64,000 bases of DNA from Acidisoma silvae (GTDB taxonomy: Bacteria > Pseudomonadota > Alphaproteobacteria > Acetobacterales > Acetobacteraceae), in NCBI RefSeq assembly GCF_020618775.1, contig NZ_JAESVB010000001.1:186001-250000 (forward strand). The letters are read 5' to 3'. Shown here one piece after another: positions 57,086-64,000 of the stretch; position 1 is the stretch's first letter; each line of letters starts with the position of its first letter. A program made the translations under genes and the position numbers. Under the pieces are notes generated by a model. It had not been told where the DNA came from, searched no databases, and worked only from the letters and a program-made list of their open reading frames with translations.

Positions 57086-57723
57086 GGCGCGGATGGAGGG
57101 GAGGCCTGGGCCTCTCGCTCACCCTGCTTTGCCTGATCCTTGTCTGCATCCTTGTCATCGACCGGCCGCTGGCGCTGTTGATGCACCGGTTGTTTCATCA
57201 TAGCCCCTGGTTTCTGGGCCTGGCCGCCATCGGCCAAATTCCATTGAGCTTCGCCGCACCGGGTCTGGTTGTCGCGGCCATTGCCGGCTGGTGGGGCTGG
57301 CGTCCGCGCGGGCGCGGCTGGACCTGGATCGCCGTCGCGCTGGCTGTGACCATCGCCATCACGCTCAAGGATTTGCTGAAACAGGCTTTCGGCCGCACCT
57401 GGCCGGAAACCTGGACCCATCACAATCCGTCCCTGATCCATGACGGTGTTTATGGCTTCTGGCCCTTTCACGGCGGGGAAGGCTGGTCGTCCTTTCCGTC
57501 CGGCCATACGACGGCAATCGCGGCTGTCGCTGGCGTGTTGTGGTGGCGCTTGCCGCATCTGCGCTGGCTCTGGGCGCTGCTGGTCGGCCTGACGGCCTTT
57601 GGGCTTGTCGCCGGCACCGTCCATTTCCTGGGCGATGTCCTGGCCGGCGGCCTGCTGGGTTTCCTGACCGGACGCGCGACCCTTGCGCTTCCTTTCCCGA
57701 CAGAGGATCGTCCGGCGCGATGA
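57082..57723 (+). CDS. PAP2-superfamily membrane phosphatase
   Basis: A 213-residue, about six-segment membrane protein. The PSGH core SFPSGHTTAIAA is intact. The first motif is altered (LKQAFGRTWPE rather than KxxxxxxRP), and the third reads LVAGTVHFLGDVLAG: His and Asp are present but the usual Arg five residues before the His is missing. It could dephosphorylate undecaprenyl pyrophosphate or lipid A/phosphatidate-type substrates with altered efficiency. It overlaps both smpB and ribD by 4 bp, indicating coupling. Confidence 0.85.
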   Translation: MRRGWRGGLGLSLTLLCLILVCILVIDRPLALLMHRLFHHSPWFLGLAAIGQIPLSFAAPGLVVAAIAGWWGWRPRGRGWTWIAVALAVTIAITLKDLLKQAFGRTWPETWTHHNPSLIHDGVYGFWPFHGGEGWSSFPSGHTTAIAAVAGVLWWRLPHLRWLWALLVGLTAFGLVAGTVHFLGDVLAGGLLGFLTGRATLALPFPTEDRPAR

Positions 57724-58874
57724 CCGAATGGACCTCAACCGACCGGCGGATGATGATGGCCGCCCTCAACCTCGCCCGGGGCGCTTTGGGCACGACCGCC
57801 CCCAATCCGGCGGTCGGCTGCGTCATCGCCCAGGGCGACCGGATCGTGGGACAGGGCGCCACCCAGCCGGGCGGCCGGCCCCATGCGGAGGTCATGGCGC
57901 TGCGCGATGCCGGCGCGGCGGCGCAGGGCGCCACCGCCTATGTCACGCTGGAACCCTGTTCGCATCACGGCCGCACGCCGCCCTGCGCCGATGCGCTGAT
58001 CGAGGCCGGCGTTGCGCGCGTGGTGATTGCCTTCGCGCATGACCCGGACCCGCGCGTGCAGGGGCGCGGCACCGCGCGGCTGCGCGCGGCGGGGATTGCG
58101 GTCGAGACCGGGCTGATGGAGCATGACGCGCAGGCCATCGTCGCGGGCTTCGTCAAAACCGTGACCCACGGCCTGCCCTGGATCACAGTGAAGCTTGGCG
58201 TGACCCTGGACGGCTGCATCGCGACCAAGGGTGGCGAAAGCCGCTGGATCACCGGTCCTGGGGCGCGGAAGGTCGTGCAGCGGATGCGCGCCGAGCATGA
58301 CGCCATCCTGGTCGGCATCGGCACGGTTCTGGCGGATGATCCGGGCCTGCGTTCGGCTTTGCCGGGTTTCGAGGATCGGCCGCGCTGGCGCGTGGTGGCC
58401 GACAGCTACCTGCGCACGCCGCTGGACAGCCAGCTGGTCCGCAATGCCGCCACCCATCCGCTCATCCTGCTGGCGGCCTCAGATGCGCCGGCCGACCGGG
58501 CGAAAGCCTTGCAGGGTGACGGGGTAACGGTGCTGACGGTGGCGCGTGACGCGGGGGGAACGCTGGATTTGACGGCCGCGATGCGCGCCCTGAAGGGCGT
58601 CGGCCTGACCTCCATCCTGAACGAAGGCGGCAGCCAATTGGCCGGCGCGCTGCTGCGCGCGGGGCTGGTGGATCGGCTCGCCTGGCACCGCGCGCCCATT
58701 CTGCTTGGCGATTCCGGCTTGCCGGCCCTTCAAGGTCTTGGCATCGAAAGGCTGGCAGACGCAATTCGCCTGCGATTTTTGGCGCGGCAGGAGTATGAAG
58801 ACGACGTGCTGGAAACCTATGACATCCTGTCGCGTGCCTATCCGCGTGACATCGCCGCTGAAAGCCTTGCATGA
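57720..58874 (+). CDS. ribD: Bifunctional riboflavin deaminase/reductase RibD
   Basis: The 384-residue protein catalyses the second and third steps of riboflavin synthesis. The N-terminal deaminase domain has the zinc motifs [11 protein letters not shown] and [16 protein letters not shown]. The C-terminal reductase domain has [31 protein letters not shown] and [12 protein letters not shown]. The ATG at 57720 overlaps the PAP2 stop by 4 bp (ATGA). Its stop overlaps ribA by 4 bp. No FMN riboswitch can fit upstream because the gene is embedded in the operon. Confidence 0.96.
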   Translation: MTEWTSTDRRMMMAALNLARGALGTTAPNPAVGCVIAQGDRIVGQGATQPGGRPHAEVMALRDAGAAAQGATAYVTLEPCSHHGRTPPCADALIEAGVARVVIAFAHDPDPRVQGRGTARLRAAGIAVETGLMEHDAQAIVAGFVKTVTHGLPWITVKLGVTLDGCIATKGGESRWITGPGARKVVQRMRAEHDAILVGIGTVLADDPGLRSALPGFEDRPRWRVVADSYLRTPLDSQLVRNAATHPLILLAASDAPADRAKALQGDGVTVLTVARDAGGTLDLTAAMRALKGVGLTSILNEGGSQLAGALLRAGLVDRLAWHRAPILLGDSGLPALQGLGIERLADAIRLRFLARQEYEDDVLETYDILSRAYPRDIAAESLA

Positions 58875-59569
58875 CCCATCTCAAGCCCATCGCCCGACCG
58901 GGTGAGCCGATGGCCTGCAAGCCGCGACCCTCCGTGATGATCCCGCTTGGCCCGGATGGTATTCCCGCCGAATTCATCGGTTTCGACGGGCTCGACGGGC
59001 TTGAGCATATCGCCATCCGCTTCGCCGGCCGCAATCCGGACCCTAAGCGGCCGACCCTGGTGCGGCTGCATTCCGAATGCCTGACCGGCGACGTCTTCTC
59101 CTCCCGCCGCTGCGATTGCGGCGAGCAGTTGCATGAGGCGATCGCCATGCTGGCGGAGGAAGGCGGCGTGCTGCTGTATTTGCGCCAGGAAGGCCGGGGC
59201 ATCGGCCTTTACGCCAAGCTCGACGCCTACCGTCTGCAAGATCAAGGCGCAGATACCTATGAGGCGAACCGCCTGCTGCATCTGCCTGAGGATGCGCGGG
59301 ATTACACGATCGGCGCGCGCATGCTGCAGGCCATCGGCGTCACCCGCATCCGGCTGCTGACCAACAATCCGGACAAGATCGCCAAGCTGAAGGAATCCGG
59401 CATCGATGTCGCGGAAACCAGCCGCACGGGCGTCTATGTGACGGATGTGAACCGCGCCTATCTGCAGGCGAAGCTCCGGCATCATCATCTGCTCAATCCG
59501 CTGGCTTTGATGAATGCTGCGGCAGGGCAGGGTGAAGAAGGCGCCGGTACCACCGCGCCTGTGGGATAG
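58871..59569 (+). CDS. ribA: GTP cyclohydrolase II
   Basis: RibA opens GTP to start riboflavin synthesis. The 232-residue protein carries [12 protein letters not shown], then the zinc cysteines in [11 protein letters not shown], plus [14 protein letters not shown] and the basic [12 protein letters not shown] region. There is no fused RibB domain. It overlaps ribD by 4 bp; the riboflavin synthase and RibH genes are not in the window. Confidence 0.96.
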   Translation: MTHLKPIARPGEPMACKPRPSVMIPLGPDGIPAEFIGFDGLDGLEHIAIRFAGRNPDPKRPTLVRLHSECLTGDVFSSRRCDCGEQLHEAIAMLAEEGGVLLYLRQEGRGIGLYAKLDAYRLQDQGADTYEANRLLHLPEDARDYTIGARMLQAIGVTRIRLLTNNPDKIAKLKESGIDVAETSRTGVYVTDVNRAYLQAKLRHHHLLNPLALMNAAAGQGEEGAGTTAPVG

Positions 59570-59681
59570 CCCTGGGCGCAAAAAGCCAAATCGCAGGTCG
59601 CAAGCGTCCACCCGCTCATGGGGCCGGATCGCGCATCCTGCCCGTCTCATCCACTGCCTGACTTTGACCCGGAAGACCGCC

Positions 59682-60563
59682 ATGGCATCGCCATCCAGCC
59701 TTCAGACGCAATTCGTCCTCAGCATCGCTTGCCCAGACCGTCCGGGTATCGTTGCCGCCGTCACCACCTTTCTGTTCGAGGCCGGCGGCAATATTCTGGA
59801 AGCCCAGCAATTCGACGATCTGCAGAGCAAGCGCTTCTTCATGCGCGTGGTCTTTGCGATCGACAGCCAGGAAACCGGTTTCGCCGAGCGCTTCCGCGAT
59901 GATTTCGCGGCCATAGCCGAACGCTTCGGCATGGAATGGACCCTGCGCGACCGCGCCGAAAAGCGCCGCGTGATGATCCTGGTGTCCAAGTTCGACCATT
60001 GCATGGTCGATCTTCTCTATCGCTGGCGGAACGGCGAATTGCCGATGGAGATTACCGCCATCGTCGCCAATCACCCGCGCGAGACCTATGCCGGCGTCGA
60101 TTTCGCGGGGCTCCGCTTCCATCACCTGCCCATTACCAAGCAGACGAAGATGGAGCAGGAGACGGAGCTGTGGGATCTGGTGCGAGAGACCAAGACCGAA
60201 CTCGTCGTGCTAGCCCGCTATATGCAGGTTCTGTCGGACGGGCTGACGGCCAAGCTGAACGGCCGCTGCATCAATATCCACCACTCCTTCCTGCCCGGCT
60301 TCAAGGGCGCGAAGCCCTACCATCAGGCACATGAACGTGGTGTGAAGCTGATCGGCGCAACGGCCCATTACGTCACCAGCGATCTCGACGAAGGCCCGAT
60401 CATCGAGCAGGATGTCGAGCGGATCAGCCATGGCGATACGCCTGACGATCTCGTCCGCAAGGGTCGCGATATCGAGCGCCGGGTGCTGGCGCGGGCCGTG
60501 CGCTACCATCTGGATGGTCGCGTCATCCTCAATGGCGGCAAGACCGTCGTCTTCTCGGAATAA
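59682..60563 (+). CDS. purU: Formyltetrahydrofolate deformylase
   Basis: PurU hydrolyses 10-formyl-THF to formate and THF. The 293-residue protein has an N-terminal ACT domain ([20 protein letters not shown]) and a formyltransferase-like catalytic domain with [36 protein letters not shown] and the Asn-His-Asp catalytic set. The ATG at 59682 gives the conserved start; the upstream open frame overlaps the ribA end. It is directly followed by folD. Confidence 0.95.
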   Translation: MASPSSLQTQFVLSIACPDRPGIVAAVTTFLFEAGGNILEAQQFDDLQSKRFFMRVVFAIDSQETGFAERFRDDFAAIAERFGMEWTLRDRAEKRRVMILVSKFDHCMVDLLYRWRNGELPMEITAIVANHPRETYAGVDFAGLRFHHLPITKQTKMEQETELWDLVRETKTELVVLARYMQVLSDGLTAKLNGRCINIHHSFLPGFKGAKPYHQAHERGVKLIGATAHYVTSDLDEGPIIEQDVERISHGDTPDDLVRKGRDIERRVLARAVRYHLDGRVILNGGKTVVFSE

Positions 60564-60568
60564 GCTGC

Positions 60569-61435
60569 ATGACCGCACAGATCATCGACGGAAAGGCTTT
60601 CGCGGCCGGTATCGTGGCGGAGGTGGCGGCCGAGGTCACCGCCATCCGTGCGGCGGGCGGACGGGCGCCGGGTCTGGCCGTCGTGCTGGTCGGTGAAGAC
60701 CCAGCGAGCCAGGTCTATGTGCGGAACAAGGCCAGGACGACGAAGGAATCCGGCATGGAATCCTTCGAATTCCGGCTGGAGGTGGAGACGACCGAGCAGG
60801 CGCTGCTCAGCCTGATCGCCGAGCTGAATGACGACGAAGCGGTGGACGGCATTCTGGTGCAATTGCCGCTGCCGTCGCATATCAACAGCGCCCGCGTGCT
60901 GGACGCCATTTCCCCGGACAAGGACGTGGACGGTTTCCATGTCATCAATGCCGGGCGCTTAGCGACCGGCCTGCCGGGTCTGGTGCCCTGCACGCCGCTG
61001 GGCTGCCTGCTGATGCTGAAGGCGGAACTGGGCAACCTGTCCGGCCTCCGCGCCGTGGTGCTGGGCCGGTCCAATATCGTCGGCAAGCCGATGGCCGCTT
61101 TGCTGCTGGCCGAAAGCTGCACCGTGACCATCGCCCATTCCCGCACCCAGGATCTGGAAGCCGTCTGCCGCGAGGCCGATATTCTGGTGGCCGCCGTCGG
61201 CCGTCCGGAAATGGTGCGCAGCGACTGGATCAAGCCCGGTGCAACCGTCATCGATGTCGGCATCAACCGTATCCCGACGGATGCCGGCAAGACCAAGCTG
61301 GTGGGTGACGTCGCCTTCGCCGAGGCGGTCGAGGTTGCAGGGCGTATCACGCCGGTGCCGGGCGGCGTCGGGCCGATGACCATCGCCTGCCTGCTGCGCA
61401 ATACGCTGACGGCGGCCAAGCTGCGTCGCGGCTAG
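60569..61435 (+). CDS. folD: Bifunctional methylenetetrahydrofolate dehydrogenase/cyclohydrolase
   Basis: FolD interconverts methylene-, methenyl- and formyl-THF. The 288-residue protein has [19 protein letters not shown] (catalytic Tyr and Lys), [37 protein letters not shown] and [13 protein letters not shown]. It lies 5 bp after purU, so the pair controls 10-formyl-THF flux. Formate or C1 units from demethylation could feed this pair, but that link to the DUF3445 gene is speculative. Confidence 0.97.
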   Translation: MTAQIIDGKAFAAGIVAEVAAEVTAIRAAGGRAPGLAVVLVGEDPASQVYVRNKARTTKESGMESFEFRLEVETTEQALLSLIAELNDDEAVDGILVQLPLPSHINSARVLDAISPDKDVDGFHVINAGRLATGLPGLVPCTPLGCLLMLKAELGNLSGLRAVVLGRSNIVGKPMAALLLAESCTVTIAHSRTQDLEAVCREADILVAAVGRPEMVRSDWIKPGATVIDVGINRIPTDAGKTKLVGDVAFAEAVEVAGRITPVPGGVGPMTIACLLRNTLTAAKLRRG

Positions 61436-61475
61436 GGTCTTCTCTGTCAGTCTTTCACGGAAGCGCCTCCCCAAC

Positions 61476-61557
61476 CGTCATGCCCGCGAAAGCGGTCATC
61501 TTCTAAGCCCGGTCGCAGTGCCAAAGTGAGAAGATTCCCGCCTTCGCGGGAATGACG
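61476..61557. repeat. Intergenic palindromic repeat, family B copy 2 (opposite orientation)
   Basis: An 82-bp element with terminal CGTCAT/ATGACG. The left hairpin ATGCCCGC-GAAA-GCGGTCAT has one mismatch; the right one, ATTCCCGC-CTTC-GCGGGAAT, is perfect. Its reverse complement aligns with copy 1 at 53418-53493 (ATTCCCGC first, ATGCCCGC second, shared GAATCTTCT, GACCGG and AGAAGATG in the spacer, and flanking GACGGTTG). It lies between the converging 3' ends of folD and the MFS gene. Confidence 0.83.
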
Positions 61558-61583
61558 TCGTTTGAGCGAGAACCTGAAAGACC

Positions 61584-62780
61584 CTAAGCCGCGCTCGTCT
61601 GACGCAGCCGCCACAGCGGCAGGGCGGCTGCCACGACAATGGCGCCGCCGAGGGCGATGATCGCCGGCAGCGGGATGACGGTCAGCCCATTGGCGATGAG
61701 GCCGGACAGAAAAAAGGCGAGCGCCACGGCCGCCGAACCGATGCCCATGGCCCAGCCCTGCGCATCCGCCGCGGCGGCGCCGCTGATCAGCGACAGCAGC
61801 GTGATATAGGCCGCGCAATTGGCGACGGCGGCCAGGAACACCAGCGGCCATTGCCAGGCCTCTCCCGCATCCGCCGCGAGCAGGATGAAGACGCCGCACA
61901 GGATCAGCGACAGGCCGCAGATGCGCGCCTCGCCCGGGATCAGCTTGGCCAGCACCGGATAGCCGAGCGTTGACCCCACGACGAAACCGACGCCCATGGT
62001 GCCCGTGAAAAGACCCAGCAGGCTCGGTTCCAGCCGATAGACATTGCCCATCAGCACGATGACATAGACGTAGTAGATGGCGAAGCCGAACTGGAACAGG
62101 AAGAAGGCCAGCGCCAGCCAGCGAATGCGCGGATGCTGGGCGGCGAGCACGAAATTGGTGAACGGCCGCCGCCAGCTCAGCGCCAGCGCCGCGCGGGGCG
62201 CTGCCTCCGCGAACCGCGCGTGATAGATCAGCACGAAAACCGCCGCGCAGAGGCCCATGGTCACCAGCAGCGGCAATGGCAGCCAGAGATCTGTCAGCAC
62301 GCCGCCAGCGGCAGGCGCGGAGGCGAGCGCCAGGCAATTGACCAGCACGACGCGGGACATGTCATGCCCGCGCCGCTCCGGCGTGCTGTGGTCCATCATC
62401 GCGGCCTGGGCGATGGGCGCGGCCCCCGCCATCAGGCCGGACAGCAGGCGGCCCGCCAGCAGGAAGCCGACGATCCGCGTCTCCACGCCCAGGAACATCA
62501 GCGTATAGGCGAGGCCGAGCCCCGTCATGCAGATCAGCAGCGTTCGCCTGCGCCCGAGCGCGTCCGACAGATCGCCCAGCAGCGAAGCCCCGAAGAACAT
62601 GCCGAGCGGAAAGAGCGAGAAGGTCAGCGACAGCAGCAGGTTCAGCGTCGCGGGCGCATAGGCGTGGGCCGCGCCCAGATCGCGGAACAGGATGACGATG
62701 ACCGGATACATCAACCCGAAGGAAAAGAGGTCGATGAAGACGGCTGCCAGAAAAGGCAGCATGTCGCGCATGCGGTTCAT
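61584..62780 (-). CDS. MFS transporter, TetA/multidrug-like
   Basis: A 398-residue, 12-segment carrier. The motif A loop is GDLSDALGRRRTLL after segment 2; LAGRLLSGLMAGAAPIAQAAMMD corresponds to the antiporter region. The N-terminus (MLPFLAAVFIDLFSFGLMYPV) resembles the TCR/Tet proteins. The ATG at 62780 has an upstream AGAAGG; the frame can be extended to 62807. Substrate unknown; it could export drugs or metabolites. Confidence 0.85.
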   Translation of the reverse strand: MNRMRDMLPFLAAVFIDLFSFGLMYPVIVILFRDLGAAHAYAPATLNLLLSLTFSLFPLGMFFGASLLGDLSDALGRRRTLLICMTGLGLAYTLMFLGVETRIVGFLLAGRLLSGLMAGAAPIAQAAMMDHSTPERRGHDMSRVVLVNCLALASAPAAGGVLTDLWLPLPLLVTMGLCAAVFVLIYHARFAEAAPRAALALSWRRPFTNFVLAAQHPRIRWLALAFFLFQFGFAIYYVYVIVLMGNVYRLEPSLLGLFTGTMGVGFVVGSTLGYPVLAKLIPGEARICGLSLILCGVFILLAADAGEAWQWPLVFLAAVANCAAYITLLSLISGAAAADAQGWAMGIGSAAVALAFFLSGLIANGLTVIPLPAIIALGGAIVVAAALPLWRLRQTSAA

Positions 62781-62839
62781 CCGGAATGGCCTTCTGCGGT
62801 TGAACACGCAATGCCATTCTTATTGTGAAATCGCAATCT

Positions 62840-64000
62840 CTATTGCAGCAGCAACCCGGCGAGCGCCAGCAGCAAAGCGGGCGGCATAACGAGGGCGCCG
62901 CGCAGAAGGAAGGTTTTGAAGGTCACGTCCTCACCTTCGCGCCGGATGGCCGTCAGCCACAGGATGGTCGCGAGCGACCCGGTAATGGACAGATTGGGGC
63001 CGATATCGACGCCGATCAGCAGGGAATCCGTCACGCTCTGCGGCAGATGGCCGGCGGCGATGGTGGAACTGGCGATCAGCCCGGCCGGCAGGTTGTTCAT
63101 GATATTGCAGACCAAGGCCAGGACGATGCCGGACCCCCAGGCGGTCGTCTGCACCGAATGGTCGGCCGCGTGATGCAGCCAGGTCGCCAGCGCGGCCAGA
63201 GCGCCGGTCTGGCGCAGGCCTTCCACCAGGACGAAAAGCCCCGCGACCAGGGGCAGAACAAGCCAGGACACGCCGCGCAGCACGCCCCAGGGCGCTTCAC
63301 GCTTGCGCCACAGCACGAAGGCGGTCGTCAGCCCCCCCGCAATGGCGGTCGGCAGGCCGAGCGGCCTATCGGCGGCCGAGGCCGTCAGCAGCACCACGGC
63401 CGTCAGCAGAATGCCGATGGCGGCTGCGAGACCACCCGGTGACAGAACGGGCTGCGGAATCTCGGACTGGATGGGCGCGGCCAGATGCTTGCGTTCGATG
63501 ATCAGCAGGGCGCCGAGCGTGGCACCAATGGCAAGTGCGGAGGGCAGCAGGAAATGCGCGAGCCAAGCCAGCAGCGGCGGCATGTGATTGCCGTAGAGAA
63601 CGAGATTGGCGGGGTTGGAAATGGGCAGCAGAAAACTCGCGGCATTGGCGATGAAGGCGCAGACGAACAGATAGGGCAGGGGCTCGGCGCGGGCCGCACG
63701 GGCGGCGGCGAAAACCGCCGGCGTCATCACCACCGCCGTCGCGTCATTGGACAGAAAGGCAGTGACGATGGTGCCGACGCCGTAGATGAGCAGAAAGAGT
63801 TTGCGTGACGACCCGCGCGCATGACGCACGGCGAAGGCCGCCAGCCAGTCGAACAGGCCTTCCCGCCGCGCCACTTCGCTCAGCAGCATCATGCCGATCA
63901 GGAAGAGATAGACATCCCCACCACGCCCGACAGCGGCGATGGCGTCATGCCAGGGGATGAGGCCGGTGAGCGTCAGCAGCAGCGCACCCAGCACGGCCCA
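62840..64000 (-). CDS. ArsB/SLC13-type anion permease (5' end outside window)
   Basis: At least 386 residues of a polytopic permease. VGRGGDVYLFLIGMMLLSEV, FLSNDATAVVMTPAVFA, LLPISNPANLVLYGNHMP and VDIGPNLSITGSLATILWL are conserved in the ArsB arsenite efflux and related ion-transporter (NhaD/citrate) families. The N-terminus is cut by the window edge. No arsR, arsC or arsA gene is visible on the inner side, so arsenite efflux is only one possibility. Confidence 0.85.
   Translation of the reverse strand, partial: WAVLGALLLTLTGLIPWHDAIAAVGRGGDVYLFLIGMMLLSEVARREGLFDWLAAFAVRHARGSSRKLFLLIYGVGTIVTAFLSNDATAVVMTPAVFAAARAARAEPLPYLFVCAFIANAASFLLPISNPANLVLYGNHMPPLLAWLAHFLLPSALAIGATLGALLIIERKHLAAPIQSEIPQPVLSPGGLAAAIGILLTAVVLLTASAADRPLGLPTAIAGGLTTAFVLWRKREAPWGVLRGVSWLVLPLVAGLFVLVEGLRQTGALAALATWLHHAADHSVQTTAWGSGIVLALVCNIMNNLPAGLIASSTIAAGHLPQSVTDSLLIGVDIGPNLSITGSLATILWLTAIRREGEDVTFKTFLLRGALVMPPALLLALAGLLLQ

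Noticed and set aside
57600-57720. FMN riboswitch in front of ribD
   Set aside because: ribD starts inside the stop codon of the PAP2 gene, so there is no leader, and the conserved FMN element sequences are absent.
62840-64000. Arsenic resistance operon
   Set aside because: Only the permease is present within the window, with no arsR, arsC or arsA on the visible side, so an operon cannot be claimed.

Overview
The window is GC-rich chromosomal DNA from a Gram-negative bacterium, most likely an alphaproteobacterium of the Rhodospirillales/Acetobacteraceae type. This placement is inferred from gene content and order (ffh-rpsP-rimM-trmD-rplS followed directly by leuCDB; slt-dapA-smpB; minCDE) and from codon bias, not from a database search. 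Coding density is high and most of the window is housekeeping or transport. No prophage, plasmid module, CRISPR array or complete insertion sequence is visible.

Layout. 1-1524: end of queF and all of queG (queuosine synthesis). 1536-6418: an oxygenase group with two tandem phytanoyl-CoA dioxygenase-family genes (the second frameshifted), a Rieske non-heme iron oxygenase and a flavin amine oxidase resembling L-lysine 2-monooxygenase. 6445-8289: minCDE. 8495-16224: an MHS-type MFS carrier, a membrane protein with a spermidine-synthase-like core, an alpha/beta hydrolase, a class A penicillin-binding protein and a 2-hydroxyacid dehydrogenase. 16273-22739: tRNA-Leu, a small coiled-coil membrane protein, then sugar and polyol genes (tagatose/psicose 3-epimerase-like, mannitol dehydrogenase, an SDR lacking the usual catalytic residues, SMP-30 lactonase) and a Bcr/CflA exporter. 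22881-25882: GH63-type glycosidase plus a small partner gene. 25903-28581: a GGDEF-EAL sensor protein. 28582-29809: a gene-poor stretch with hairpins, two tiny putative membrane peptides and an orphan DUF1902 protein.

30005-34656 is a polyamine-type ABC importer operon divergent from an XRE-cupin regulator, separated by an AT-rich operator region. 34695-35530: small membrane protein, PhnA/YjdM, tRNA-Arg. 35614-42603 (minus strand): ffh-rpsP-rimM-trmD-rplS-leuC-leuD-leuB. 42826-43010 is a compact unit: leader hairpin, strong Shine-Dalgarno, 26-residue membrane peptide, intrinsic terminator. 44272-52393 (plus strand): an apparent operon with an S33 amidase/iminopeptidase, a complete Dpp/Opp-type importer, a DUF3445 heme-dependent N-demethylase-like protein and an ABM monooxygenase. 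52403-64000: pncC, pgpA, slt, dapA, smpB, PAP2, ribD, ribA, purU, folD, an MFS carrier and a partial ArsB-type permease.

Two families of small intergenic palindromic repeats occur, each with two copies. Family A is at 311-390 and 13089-13202. Family B is at 53418-53493 and 61476-61557, in opposite orientations. One family A copy appears to encode the N-terminus of the alpha/beta hydrolase. I found no clearly new multi-gene system. The best candidates for novelty are the 26-residue peptide transcription unit, the repeat that has become coding, the oxygenase cluster and the amidase-importer-demethylase operon.
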